Shown here piece after piece: positions 1 to 9,100 of a stretch of 64,000 nt of DNA. The stretch is from the NCBI GenBank assembly GCA_028707275.1, contig JAQTUP010000001.1:496001-560000 (forward strand). The letters are read 5' to 3'. Below the pieces are notes generated by a model. The model searched no databases. It saw only the letters and a program-made list of their open reading frames with translations, and was not told where the DNA came from. This stretch comes from Gallionella sp. Its GTDB lineage: Bacteria; Pseudomonadota; Gammaproteobacteria; Burkholderiales; Gallionellaceae. Both the position numbers and the translations under genes were made by a program. The number at the start of each line of letters is the position of its first letter. The stretch's first letter is position 1.

Positions 1-1485
1 TACCGACACCAGTATTTGCGGGAACGGCTCTTTCTTGAATCGTTTGATCCTGCTCATCGCATCCACGGTGTCGTCCTGCCCCATGCCTGACACCACATAA
101 TCAGCATAGCGCACATTCGGCGACGACTTCTTGTCGGCAAAGGCCTCGTCAAACATCTGGGCCAGCGTTTCGGCATGGCGTTTAGTAACGGCAAATACGA
201 TGGTTTTTCCCAGCAGTGGTTTGCGCTGAATGCCCTTGTGGTCGATGTAGCCGTTATCCATCACCTGCCTGAACTCACGCACCAATGCGCGGTTGCGTTC
301 CGGGATGGTGAAGCGCCGCTCCAGCGCATTCGGGTCGATCATCACCGAATCGGATTCCTTGAACAGCACCTCAAATTCCTGCCGAGTTTTGGTATCCATT
401 GCCGACCAGTCGAGTTCAGTGCGTTTGACCTCGAAGCCACCTTCAGCAGCGGTTTTTACGGTCTTGGCCTTGTAAATCTGGTACGGCACGAGATAACCCT
501 CTTTGATCGCATCTTTCATCTTGTAGCTGAAAGTGGGTTTGTCTACCTCAAAGAAACGCATCGTGTCGCGCACGAATAGCTTGTCATCCTCATTCCCGGT
601 TGTCGCATCATCACCACTGACGCAAGGCGTGGCAGTGAGGCCGAACTGTATGCCGTCAAAATGTTTGAGTACGCCGCTCCACTTGCCGTAGATGCTGCGG
701 TGGCATTCGTCCGAGATAATCAGATCGAAATATCCGGCAGAGTATTCGCCGTAAATATTGACCATGCTTTGCAGCGTGGTGATGGTGATGCGTTTTTCAT
801 CCTGAAAACGACGACCAGCACGCAGTACATAAGACGGGTAATCCGGCAGATTTTCGGCGAAAGCATCTTCGGTCTGTATGGCCAGCGGGATGCGATCCAC
901 CAGAAACAGCACGCGGGTAATAGCATTGGCCTCGAACAATCGCTTAATGAGCGCTGCGGCAGTGCGCGTTTTTCCAGTACCGGTTGCCATTTCTACCAGC
1001 AACTTGCGACGCCCTTGCTCAATCTCCTGGCACAAGGTCTGGATGCAACCTTGCTGGTAATCACGACCGGCAATCTTTACATCAATGGGAACGGACAGCG
1101 GCTTGCGTGCAACTTGCAGCGTGGCAAATCGACGCTCAAGATCATCCTGCTTGAAGAAGGTTTTGACGGGACGCGGATAGGCTTCACGCTGCCATTCCCA
1201 GAACTGAATCTCATTACCGTTAGCGAGAAAAATGTAAGGAACTTTGAGTTGCCTGGCGTAATTCTTCGCTTGCTCGGTAGCATCACCGGGACTGAATGAA
1301 AAGCGCTTGGCTTCAATCACGGCAATCGAGCGACCATGACGATCACACAGCACATAGTCGGCGCGCGTGCCGTCCGGCATGAGGACTTCAAAACGGACAT
1401 TAAAACCATCGGCAAGACTCCAGCCCTGCGCAGCAAGCTGGCTGTCGATGATGACGCGTGAGAAGGCTTCGTTGGTGGATTTCAT
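1..1485 (-). CDS. hsdR: Type I restriction endonuclease R subunit-like (HsdR), N-terminal part
   Basis: This reverse-strand frame is open for 495 codons from ATG at 1485 to the window edge, so the C-terminus lies outside. The N-terminus carries a PD-(D/E)xK-type nuclease pattern (Asp43, then Glu58-Ala-Lys60). It is followed by a superfamily 2 helicase with Walker A GTGKT at residues 169-173, the DECH box at 259-262 and motif III TATP at about 283-286. This order is that of ATP-dependent type I restriction subunits that translocate and cut unmethylated DNA. No hsdM or hsdS gene is visible, so partners would lie beyond the left edge. A stand-alone restriction helicase is the alternative. The frame is intact across the visible part. 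Confidence 0.85.
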   Translation of the reverse strand, partial: MKSTNEAFSRVIIDSQLAAQGWSLADGFNVRFEVLMPDGTRADYVLCDRHGRSIAVIEAKRFSFSPGDATEQAKNYARQLKVPYIFLANGNEIQFWEWQREAYPRPVKTFFKQDDLERRFATLQVARKPLSVPIDVKIAGRDYQQGCIQTLCQEIEQGRRKLLVEMATGTGKTRTAAALIKRLFEANAITRVLFLVDRIPLAIQTEDAFAENLPDYPSYVLRAGRRFQDEKRITITTLQSMVNIYGEYSAGYFDLIISDECHRSIYGKWSGVLKHFDGIQFGLTATPCVSGDDATTGNEDDKLFVRDTMRFFEVDKPTFSYKMKDAIKEGYLVPYQIYKAKTVKTAAEGGFEVKRTELDWSAMDTKTRQEFEVLFKESDSVMIDPNALERRFTIPERNRALVREFRQVMDNGYIDHKGIQRKPLLGKTIVFAVTKRHAETLAQMFDEAFADKKSSPNVRYADYVVSGMGQDDTVDAMSRIKRFKKEPFPQILVSV

Positions 1486-1499
1486 GGGTTGAGAGGTTA

Positions 1500-2322
1500 G
1501 CACAATCCGACTGTTTTAAGCTTCATAGGCGTCAATTCTTTACCACCTCATTGATGTGCTAATTTCAACCTTATTGCTTCAGGCAATTGAAGGAGATTTT
1601 CAACTATTGTCGTGCTAAACGGCTACTTAATTTCTTAGTCTTTCAACAGGCAATGACGACAAAGCGATGAGAACGGTCAACCGTAGATATGGTAGCGCGA
1701 CCTGCCGTTGTTTTTGGCAATGTACATCGCCTCGTCTGTCGGCTTTAATGTCAAATGTAAGGCTGCGTGCGCACCTTAGAAGTATTCAGCCCGCTGTTTT
1801 TATTGATATTCTTGTTTGACCGAGTGCCACGAGAGTCTGATCCTAATTTTTCACCCCGGCTATCAACAGTACACCGCCAACGACCAGCGGAAGATTTTGC
1901 AAAATAACACCTAAATCCACGCTAAATTCACCCATTCAATAAGCCCGTTGACGACACCCGTTAAACTGCCATGCGCGATACTAACAAAATCAGTGTGGAA
2001 TTGTCGGAAGTTATTTGCGGGGTGCCGGAATTGGCATGTTGAGTGTTTGAATTGGCAGGATATTGTGCCCCCACGGTCAAGAATGTATCGAATTCAAGAG
2101 GGGGCGCATTTTTCATGCCGCCAGACGGCGCTGCGCATAGCGCCGGGCGAATTCCGCCCAAACAACTGCAAACGGGAGCTGCTGTCCTCTGCATATGGGA
2201 ATATCAGCGCTGCCACAAGCTGAATGGCTCGCGGCGCGGGTGCGCACTGTCCCGTCTGCACGATATACTTCACGGAGCGCTTACTGAAAGATGGCGAAAG
2301 TCTTTCACAATACCGCGTGAGT
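1500..2322. other. Gene-poor interval upstream of the HsdR-like gene
   Basis: No convincing gene was found between the HsdR start and the tandem repeat array, apart from the GGDEF tail fragment listed separately. A 30-codon reverse-strand frame (1935 to 1843) starts at ATG and encodes a short hydrophobic stretch (LPLVVGGVLLIAG) with no clear ribosome-binding site. It could be a relic of a membrane-protein C-terminus or chance. The interval looks like decayed sequence next to a repeat-rich junction. Confidence 0.4.
1637..1745 (-). pseudogene. Remnant 3' end of a GGDEF-domain gene
   Basis: The reverse strand encodes the terminal peptide TDEAMYIAKNNGRSRYHIYG followed by a stop at 1679-1677. It closely matches the last residues of the intact hemerythrin-GGDEF protein ending at 2947. 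The identity continues past the stop, so about 100 bp is duplicated at a constant offset of 1270 bp. Nothing upstream extends the domain. This is therefore a decayed or deletion-truncated second copy of a diguanylate cyclase gene, or a product of segmental duplication. Confidence 0.75.
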
Positions 2323-2862
2323 GCCTGAAAAAATCGCACAAGCAATTCAAAATTCGGCATGAGTGCCTGAGAAATCCCACCAGTAATTCAGGATGCGACG
2401 CAAAGGCCTGAGAAATCTCACCAGCGGTTCAGGATGCGGCATGAGAGCCTGAAGAATTTCTCACCAGCTGTTAAAAATACGGCATAAAGCCCTGAGAAAC
2501 CTCACCCGCAATTCAGGATGCGACGCAAAGGCCTGAAAAATCTCACCAGCGGTTCAAGATGCGGCATGAGAGCCTGAAAATTTCTCATCAGCTGTTCAAA
2601 ATACGGCATAAAGCCCTGAGAAACCTCACCCGCAATTCAGGATGCGACGCAAAGTCCTGAGAAACCTCACCAGCTGTTCAGGATGCGGCATGAGAGCCTG
2701 AGAATTTCTCACCAACTGTTCAAAATACGGCATAAAGCCTTGGGAAATCTCACCAGCGATTCAGGATGCGGCATGAGAGCCTGAGAATTTCTCACCCGCA
2801 ATTCAGGACGCGACGTAAAGGACTGAGAAACTCTCATCAGAAATTCAAAATGCAGCATAAAG
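2323..2862. repeat. Tandem array of 13 units, period 41-42 bp
   Basis: Thirteen contiguous units begin at 2323, 2365, 2406, 2447, 2489, 2531, 2572, 2613, 2654, 2696, 2737, 2779 and 2821. Each starts with a variant of GCCTGAGAAATCTCACC and ends with a variant of GATGCGGCATGAGA. Three unit subtypes, distinguished by their ends (GACGCAAAG, GCATGAGA, GCATAAA), recur in the order A-B-C. This gives a higher-order period of about 124 bp over the central part. There are no unique spacers. Most units contain a small TGAGA-AAT-CTCA-type dyad. The array lies just downstream of the hemerythrin-GGDEF gene and between its two 3'-tail copies. Confidence 0.92.
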
Positions 2863-2946
2863 GCCTGATGCGGATGCCATTCGGGACAGACTCGATTTAA
2901 TCAGTCAGCCTTTCAACAGGCAATGACGACAGCGCGATGAGAACGG

Positions 2947-4398
2947 TCAACCGTAGATATGGTAGCGCGAGCGTCCGTTGTCTTTGGCAAGATACATCGC
3001 CTCGTCTGCCTGTTTTAACAACTGTTCAGGCGTGCTCTGATCCTGAAGGTAAAAGGCCACGCCGATACTGGCCGTCACCTCGACCGTTGCCTCACCAAGA
3101 TGGATCGGCTGAGCGATGTCCTGCAACAGCCTGTTTAACAACAGACCGGCGTCCTCTTTATAATCGAGATCTCCCAACAAAAGGACAAATTCATCGCCGC
3201 CCAGACGGGCAACCGTATCCTCGGCGCGCAGCACGTGGCCCAGACGGCCTGAAATGACGCGCAGCACCTCGTCCCCGGCATCGTGTCCGAAAGTATCATT
3301 GATGTATTTGAAACCGTCCAGATCCAGATAGCACAAGGCCAGCCACAAACCGCTGCGATTGCTTCGCACGATGGCATGCCGGATCCTGTCTTGCAGCAGG
3401 CGGCGATTCGGCAGTCCTGTCAAAGCGTCATGAAAAGCCGCCTCTTCGAGCCCGCGCTGACGTTGCACCAGCTGGGATACGGACGACAAAATACCGACAT
3501 AATTGGTAATTTCGCCTGTTTTATTCCTGATGGCGGACAGAGCAAGCCAGGCTATTTCAATATTGCCATCTGCATCATGCCCCTGTGTCTCGCCCGCCCA
3601 GTGACCACACTCTTTGGTAATCGCCCAGATTTCCTCCATTTCCTCCCGGCTGAACAAGCCAGGCTTGACCTGCCGGATATTCATGCCGAGAATCTGTTCA
3701 TGCGAGCGCTGGACATCCAGACAGAAAGAGGGATTGGTGTCGATAATGCAGCCTGCCTCATCGGTAATAAAGATCGCTTCCAGGGTGCTGTCAATCACGC
3801 TTCTGGACAGGGACAGCCTGTCCTCGGATCGCTGACGTTCAGCCATCTCACGCATCAGCTGCAAGGTACGCGAAGACAAACTGTCATACATGGCCAGCAC
3901 AGTCTCGATCAGTACATGCACCGCACCACTCATCTCCATGCGGGCTTTTTCCTTCGCAACTGACAAGTCCACCCCCATTTGCAGGGACGACACAATCTTT
4001 GCCATATGCTTGTCGGATTCGAGAATATGAAAAGCCAGCCAGTGTGTCAGAAAAGACACAATCTCCTCTACCGTCTTATCGCCTGGCAGGTCAGTTTGTT
4101 CGCCCTTGAACCTGAGCACTTCGTTCACAAAGTCCTGATGCGTCTTTTCATGCGAGGCTAACATCTCATCGGCTGCCAGATATTGACACCAGAGCGCCTC
4201 CTCTGTCTTGAAGTGATACCGAGTGTAATCGATCAGGTCGTCAAAGACCCGATTCAAACCCTGCATGTCAGCCCCATAGGCAAAATGTGCTGCCAGCTGA
4301 TTCAAAAGTTCGACCAGAGTCTGATGCTGCGCGTCGATCACGGCGATCCCGGTCTCGAAATTCTGATTCCAGGGAAATATAACGGTGTCAGTTCTCAT
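2947..4398 (-). CDS. Hemerythrin-PAS-GGDEF diguanylate cyclase
   Basis: This 483-residue soluble protein should make c-di-GMP in response to oxygen or redox state. Residues 1-135 form a bacteriohemerythrin domain with the full di-iron ligand set: His25, His62, Glu66, His83, His87, His124 and Asp129. A PAS domain covers about 200-312. A GGDEF domain follows with an intact GGDEF motif at 400-404 and an RxxD inhibitory site at 391-394, so it should be catalytically active and product-inhibited. No signal peptide or membrane segment is seen. A universal stress protein gene lies just upstream on the same strand. The O2-sensing role is inferred from hemerythrin-DGC proteins elsewhere. Confidence 0.93.
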   Translation of the reverse strand: MRTDTVIFPWNQNFETGIAVIDAQHQTLVELLNQLAAHFAYGADMQGLNRVFDDLIDYTRYHFKTEEALWCQYLAADEMLASHEKTHQDFVNEVLRFKGEQTDLPGDKTVEEIVSFLTHWLAFHILESDKHMAKIVSSLQMGVDLSVAKEKARMEMSGAVHVLIETVLAMYDSLSSRTLQLMREMAERQRSEDRLSLSRSVIDSTLEAIFITDEAGCIIDTNPSFCLDVQRSHEQILGMNIRQVKPGLFSREEMEEIWAITKECGHWAGETQGHDADGNIEIAWLALSAIRNKTGEITNYVGILSSVSQLVQRQRGLEEAAFHDALTGLPNRRLLQDRIRHAIVRSNRSGLWLALCYLDLDGFKYINDTFGHDAGDEVLRVISGRLGHVLRAEDTVARLGGDEFVLLLGDLDYKEDAGLLLNRLLQDIAQPIHLGEATVEVTASIGVAFYLQDQSTPEQLLKQADEAMYLAKDNGRSRYHIYG

Positions 4399-4441
4399 AG
4401 ACGCTCACCAGGTTTTCCATACGAATACCGCCTGCCCGCTA

Positions 4442-4882
4442 TTATTCGCTGCGCACCAGCAGCACGGGGACGGAGGCTCCGCGAACCACGCCTTCGGCTA
4501 CGCTGCCAAACAAAAGATGACTAAAACCGGAACGGCCATGCGTACCTATCACAATCAAATCCGCCGACCATCTGGCAGCTGCGGCGTCGATGACCTGAGC
4601 GATGCGCTCACCGTTGGCGTCCAGCAGAGTAGTTTCCACCGTAATATCAGCCTGGCGGACGATTTCTTCGGCGCGACTGAGCGCACGTTCGCCAATTTTC
4701 CGGGTCAGCTCGCGCAATTCCGCATAATCGACATAGCCTTCCGCATCGAGAAATTGCAAATCTTCCACCACATGCACCAGTTGTATCTGGGCAGGCTGCG
4801 CATCGATCAATTTGATCGCTTCATACAATGCTCTGTCTGAAGTACTGCTGCCATCAATCGGAACCAGAATGCGTTTGTACAT
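4442..4882 (-). CDS. Universal stress protein, UspA family
   Basis: This 146-residue single-domain Usp opens with YKRILVPIDGS. It ends with the nucleotide-binding signature GTHGRSGFSHLLFGS (G-2x-G-9x-G-S) followed by VPVLLVR. It is therefore an ATP-binding-type Usp rather than the UspA type that lacks nucleotide. It is cytoplasmic and of usual family length. It sits between two diguanylate cyclase genes on the same strand, 43 bp upstream of the hemerythrin-GGDEF gene, with which it may be cotranscribed. The specific stress to which it responds cannot be read from the sequence. Confidence 0.93.
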   Translation of the reverse strand: MYKRILVPIDGSSTSDRALYEAIKLIDAQPAQIQLVHVVEDLQFLDAEGYVDYAELRELTRKIGERALSRAEEIVRQADITVETTLLDANGERIAQVIDAAAARWSADLIVIGTHGRSGFSHLLFGSVAEGVVRGASVPVLLVRSE

Positions 4883-4958
4883 GGCTATCTCCTCATTAGT
4901 CTCTATCAGGCTGCGAATACGGTTACATCATTATCCATCGGGGGTGGGCTTCGCAAGC

Positions 4959-6695
4959 CTATGATAAATCTGGCCTGCCGGTCGAAGTATAGCCCGGCTG
5001 TTCATCCTCATATAGCTTGAAATTATTCCGGCCGCTTTCCTTGGCCTTATACATCGCGTTATCTGCACACTGCGTCAGGCCTTCATCATCCGCCGCATCG
5101 TCAGGATAGATGGCGGCACCGATACTGAAACTGACAACTCTCTTCTCCACGCCCAACTGATGAGGCTCGCACATCACAGCCATGATCTTCTTCGCAACCA
5201 GTTCAACATCAGCAGCCGAACCGATCTCTTCGAGCAAAATCATGAATTCGTCCCCCCCTTGCCGACAAATCATGTCCGAGTCGCGCACACAGGATTTCAG
5301 ACGCCCCGCCACCGATTGCAGCAGCTGATCGCCGGCCAGGTGCCCCAGGGTATCGTTGATGGATTTGAATTTATCCAGATCAAGAAACATCAGGCCGACT
5401 TTGCTGCCGCTGCGATGAGCGACCAGCAGGGCGTGTTTCAGACGGTCAGCGAACAGGGCCCGGTTGGGAAGTTTGGTCAGCAAATCGTAGTGAGCCAGAA
5501 ATTCGATGCGGCGTTCGGCCTCCTTGCGCTTGGTAATATCGAGGAATAAGGCGATATAATTGATCACCTTGCCCCGGGCGTTCCTGACAGAACCGATGGA
5601 CAACCACTCGGGATAAACCTCACCGCTCTTGCGCCGGTTCCAGATCTCCCCGTACCACTGCCCGGTCGACTCGATGGATTCCCACATCTGTTTGTAGAAC
5701 TCGGCTGACTGTCGGCCGGAGCTCAAAATACTCGGATTCTGGCCGACCACCTCGGCCAGACTGTACTGGGTGATCCTTTCGAAAGAAGGATTAGCCGTGA
5801 TGATTCGTCCGTTCACATCGGCAATCATAATCGCCTCGCCGCTGTTCTCGAACATTTTGGCATACAACTGCAAACGCTCATTGGCGTTTTCAAGGCTGGC
5901 TAACAAGGCGTTAAAGGTACGCGCCATTTCGCCTATATCAGGATTCTGTTCATCCACATCCGCACGCATGGATAAATCGTTATTGCGCTCGATCTCGGAC
6001 ATCGCCCGCTGCAAACTTTTAACCGGCCGGGAAATATTTTTGGTAATCAGTCGGCGTACCAGCCAATAGATGAACAAAGACAACAAGATCTGCACCAGAA
6101 TCAGGCCTGCCCACAAACCCCTTTGAATCTCGGCCAGATTTTCCAGATCCTGGCTCAGGTCGATGTTCACGCTGGCCACACCGTTGACAGAACCTTCTTC
6201 GGCCACATGACATGACAAACAGTTCGTGCCCCGAAAATTTTTCAAGGCGATGAAGGGCACGACGACACGCAGCACCGGCAGTTTTCCCGGCGCGTCTACC
6301 CGTTTGAAGGCCGTCTTGCCTGTGCGCAACGCCGTGCGATCCATCTCGTCCTGCGCCTGTTCTTCTGGCAGACCCGGGCCAAACTGCGCCGCCACCGACA
6401 AGCCGCGCACGATGCGCAACTCCCGCACCCCTTTGGACTGACGCATTTTTTCCAGCAACAAGGTGCGATTCTCAGGCACAGAAATCCCACCCGTCAACAT
6501 CAGCATATTCATACCATTGATCAATCCGTCTGCGGTTTCTTCCGCACGCTGTTCGGCATGATCGATGATTTGCTGCTCAAAACGCCCTGAGATCCAGTTC
6601 ATGGAAACGGCGAACAGGATGATCAGTGTACTTTGCATCAAAATGTGCAATTTTTTCTGCACACCGAATTCGCGCCAGTTCAGAAAATGCTTCAT
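4959..6695 (-). CDS. Membrane diguanylate cyclase with periplasmic c-type haem sensor, HAMP, PAS and GGDEF
   Basis: The 578-residue protein has a first membrane helix at about 18-36, a periplasmic region with a CLSCH haem-attachment motif at 159-163, and a second helix at about 194-213. HAMP (about 214-270), PAS (about 280-390) and GGDEF domains follow. The GGDEF motif at 480-484 and RxxD site at 471-474 are intact. The layout predicts a haem-based redox or gas sensor controlling c-di-GMP synthesis. It would need the cytochrome c maturation system for assembly. The gene starts at ATG 6695, just after a dispersed repeat. The ligand (NO, O2 or redox potential) is unknown. Confidence 0.92.
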   Translation of the reverse strand: MKHFLNWREFGVQKKLHILMQSTLIILFAVSMNWISGRFEQQIIDHAEQRAEETADGLINGMNMLMLTGGISVPENRTLLLEKMRQSKGVRELRIVRGLSVAAQFGPGLPEEQAQDEMDRTALRTGKTAFKRVDAPGKLPVLRVVVPFIALKNFRGTNCLSCHVAEEGSVNGVASVNIDLSQDLENLAEIQRGLWAGLILVQILLSLFIYWLVRRLITKNISRPVKSLQRAMSEIERNNDLSMRADVDEQNPDIGEMARTFNALLASLENANERLQLYAKMFENSGEAIMIADVNGRIITANPSFERITQYSLAEVVGQNPSILSSGRQSAEFYKQMWESIESTGQWYGEIWNRRKSGEVYPEWLSIGSVRNARGKVINYIALFLDITKRKEAERRIEFLAHYDLLTKLPNRALFADRLKHALLVAHRSGSKVGLMFLDLDKFKSINDTLGHLAGDQLLQSVAGRLKSCVRDSDMICRQGGDEFMILLEEIGSAADVELVAKKIMAVMCEPHQLGVEKRVVSFSIGAAIYPDDAADDEGLTQCADNAMYKAKESGRNNFKLYEDEQPGYTSTGRPDLS

Positions 6696-6726
6696 TCGAC
6701 AGGTTCCGGGTTAGGTCTCGGCACGA

Positions 6727-6876
6727 CTAACAGGCTGTTGCAAAACTATTACGCTCGCCGACACTGCATCAAAAAGTGACTCAAAATGCTCATTTACCAC
6801 ATGTAAACTCCGCTTTTTCGTCGATTTTTTCCTTGCCTGCGCATCGCCCATAACGTTTTTCAGCAACCTGCTAAAG
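6727..6876. repeat. MITE-like dispersed repeat, copy A
   Basis: This is a sequence of about 150 bp bounded by imperfect inverted ends (CTAACAGGCTGTTGC at the left; the reverse complement of CTTTAGCAGGTTGCTG at the right). It recurs at 55707-55855 with high identity along its full length. It carries no gene. The right end overlaps the end of orn: the TAG stop codon of orn at 6873-6871 is part of the repeat boundary. Size, inverted ends and dispersal suggest a non-autonomous mobile element or large palindromic repeat. Confidence 0.8.
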
Positions 6877-7416
6877 CTTGATGAAATGCTCTCGATAATG
6901 CTTCATCTCGGCGATGGACTCGTAAATATCGGCCAGCGCCTCATGTTTGCCGTGTTTCTTCATGCCTTTGGCCACCTCGGGCTTCCAGCGTTTGACCAAT
7001 TCCTTCAGCGTGCTGACATCCAGGTTTCGATAATGGAAGTAATCCTCGAATGCAGGCATCCAGCGCGCCATGAAGCGCCTGTCCTGGCAGATCGAATTGC
7101 CGCACATGGGGGACGTTCTGGCCGGCACATATTCCTTGAGAAAGGCGACCATCTGCGCCTCGACTGCGGCCTCATCCAGCACTGACGCCTTAACCTTTTC
7201 GATCAGGCCGGACTTGCCGTGAGTCGATTTGTTCCAGTTATCCATACCGTCCATGATACTGTCAGGCTGATGCACAACCAATACAGGCGCCTCGGCGATA
7301 GTTTCCAGATTATTGTCGGTCACGACAATCGCAACTTCGATGATGCGGTCAGTATCCGGATTCAGCCCGGTCATTTCCATGTCTATCCAGACGAGGTAAT
7401 TTTGATTTTGTGCCAT
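6871..7416 (-). CDS. orn: Oligoribonuclease
   Basis: Orn is the DEDDh 3'-5' exoribonuclease that degrades two- to five-nucleotide RNAs and the pGpG made from c-di-GMP. The 181-residue product has the family length and motifs: [10 protein letters not shown] (Asp and Glu ligands), the CRQDRR-type Exo II region read here as [11 protein letters not shown], and the C-terminal [10 protein letters not shown] stretch with catalytic His and Asp. The start at 7416 follows the family N-terminus. It is divergent from the M48 protease gene. The stop codon lies in the edge of a dispersed repeat, so the repeat may have replaced the original 3' flank. pGpG clearance links it functionally to the nearby c-di-GMP enzymes. 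Confidence 0.97.
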   Translation of the reverse strand: MAQNQNYLVWIDMEMTGLNPDTDRIIEVAIVVTDNNLETIAEAPVLVVHQPDSIMDGMDNWNKSTHGKSGLIEKVKASVLDEAAVEAQMVAFLKEYVPARTSPMCGNSICQDRRFMARWMPAFEDYFHYRNLDVSTLKELVKRWKPEVAKGMKKHGKHEALADIYESIAEMKHYREHFIKL

Positions 7417-7499
7417 AATTCGCGCGATTCAATTGAACGGTAAGAACCGTATTGTGTCACAACCGCACTTCCTGCTACCACAGAAAAACATACAACCTT

Positions 7500-8768
7500 A
7501 TGACAGCCGCGCAATTCACCTTCATTTTCATCGCTACACTCGCCTTCACAACCCTGGCAAAACTATGGCTGGCGCGCCGTCATCTGGCACACATCAAGGC
7601 GAACAGGGATCGCGTCCCTGACGCCTTTTGCGAACAGATTCAGTTGACTGACCACCAGAAGGCCGCAGATTACACCTCGGCCAAGACGCGTTTTTCCATG
7701 CTGGGCATACAGTTCGATGCCGCCTTGCTGCTGGTGTTTACCGCTGGTGGCGGAATTGAGCTGGTCAGCCAGTTCTGCCGCAACCAGTTCAGCTCGCAAC
7801 TATTGCAAGGGATGGCGACGATGGTTGCCGTGCTTTTGATCTCGTCATTGCTGGAGGCTCCGTTCAATCTTTATCGCACCTTTGTCATTGAAGCCCGTTT
7901 CGGCTTCAACAACATGACATGGAAGCTGTACCTGACGGACACACTCAAAGGCCTGCTGATCGGCGCCATCCTGGGGCTGCCGCTATTGTTCGGCGTGTTG
8001 TGGCTGATGGGTCGTATGGGCGAATACTGGTGGCTGTATGTCTGGGGGGTATGGGTTATTTTCAACCTGTTGATCCTGTTTATCTATCCTTCCTTCATCG
8101 CGCCGTTATTCAACAAATTCAGCCCGCTGCAGGACGAGGCGACCCGGGCTCGCATCGAGGCCTTGCTGAGCCGGTGCGGATTCACCGCCAGCGGCCTGTT
8201 CGTGATGGACGGCAGCCGTCGCAGCGCGCATGGCAACGCCTATTTCACAGGCTTCGGCAAGACTAAACGCATCGTATTTTTCGACACACTGCTCACCCGC
8301 CTGAGCATCGATGAAGTCGAGGCTGTCCTGGCGCATGAACTGGGACACTTCAGCCATCGTCACGTAATGAAACGCATCGTGCTGACCTTTTTGATGAGTT
8401 TGGGCTTCCTGTGGGTGCTCGGGATGCTGATGCAGACTAGCTGGTTTTATCAGGGGCTGGGCGTCAACCCTGCCGCCTTCGAATCCGGCGGCTCAGGACA
8501 GGCGGCCATCGCACTGCTGCTGTTTTTTATGGTGATGCCGGTATTCAGTTTCCTGCTAAGCCCACTCATGTCAGCCTATTCAAGACGACATGAGTTCGAG
8601 GCGGACGCCTATGCCGCGAAAAAGACGAATGCCGCCGACCTTGTCAATGCGCTGGTCAAACTGTATCAGGACAATGCCGCAACGCTGACGCCAGACCCGC
8701 TGTATTCCAGGTTCTACGACTCCCACCCCCCGGCGGCGGTGCGCATCGCCAATTTACAATCCCTCTGA
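7500..8768 (+). CDS. M48 family (Ste24/CAAX-type) membrane zinc metalloprotease
   Basis: The zinc-binding motif HELGH is at residues 279-283 and the third ligand lies in RRHEFEADAYA, as in Ste24/HtpX-type M48 peptidases. Several hydrophobic segments precede and follow the catalytic region, so the enzyme is an integral membrane protease of about 422 residues. I chose ATG 7500 (MTAAQFTFIF) because it puts the first membrane segment at the N-terminus. An upstream in-frame ATG at 7452 adds 16 polar residues. It is followed closely by the cytochrome c, phhB and rsgA genes on the same strand, a likely operon. Bacterial substrates are unknown; membrane-protein quality control is the usual suggestion. 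Confidence 0.92.
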   Translation: MTAAQFTFIFIATLAFTTLAKLWLARRHLAHIKANRDRVPDAFCEQIQLTDHQKAADYTSAKTRFSMLGIQFDAALLLVFTAGGGIELVSQFCRNQFSSQLLQGMATMVAVLLISSLLEAPFNLYRTFVIEARFGFNNMTWKLYLTDTLKGLLIGAILGLPLLFGVLWLMGRMGEYWWLYVWGVWVIFNLLILFIYPSFIAPLFNKFSPLQDEATRARIEALLSRCGFTASGLFVMDGSRRSAHGNAYFTGFGKTKRIVFFDTLLTRLSIDEVEAVLAHELGHFSHRHVMKRIVLTFLMSLGFLWVLGMLMQTSWFYQGLGVNPAAFESGGSGQAAIALLLFFMVMPVFSFLLSPLMSAYSRRHEFEADAYAAKKTNAADLVNALVKLYQDNAATLTPDPLYSRFYDSHPPAAVRIANLQSL

Positions 8769-8786
8769 CAGATAAACGGGAACATT

Positions 8787-9092
8787 ATGAAATTACTCAC
8801 GACCCTCCTTTTGCTGTGCGCAGCAAACGCCGCACAGGCCAACCCGTTCCCGACAGGCAACGCGCAAACAGGGAAAGCCCTGTTCGATAAATACAACTGC
8901 AACAGTTGTCATGCAGCGATGCTGGGCAGCGATGGCAACAGTATGTTTACCCGTGAAAATCGCAAGGTGAACAGCCCCGACAAACTGATCGAACAGATCA
9001 AACAGTGCAGCGGCAATGTCGGCGCAAACCTGACAAAACAGGATGAACAGCATCTGGGCGCCTACCTCAACCAATATTACAAGCTAAAATAG
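8787..9092 (+). CDS. Small exported monohaem cytochrome c
   Basis: This 101-residue protein has a Sec signal peptide (about residues 1-19, ending AAQA) and one CNSCH haem-binding motif near residue 38, matching a class I-like cytochrome c of about 80 mature residues. A methionine in the SMFTREN region or after it could be the distal ligand, but this is not certain. It is periplasmic. It starts 18 bp after the M48 protease gene and precedes phhB by 8 bp, so it is probably cotranscribed. A role as a generic electron carrier is inferred; no specific partner oxidase or reductase is encoded nearby. Confidence 0.9.
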   Translation: MKLLTTLLLLCAANAAQANPFPTGNAQTGKALFDKYNCNSCHAAMLGSDGNSMFTRENRKVNSPDKLIEQIKQCSGNVGANLTKQDEQHLGAYLNQYYKLK

Positions 9093-9100
9093 GAGCCATC

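Noticed and set aside
2323-2862. CRISPR array
   Set aside because: The repeats are contiguous, with no unique spacers of equal length between identical repeats, and no cas gene is in the window.
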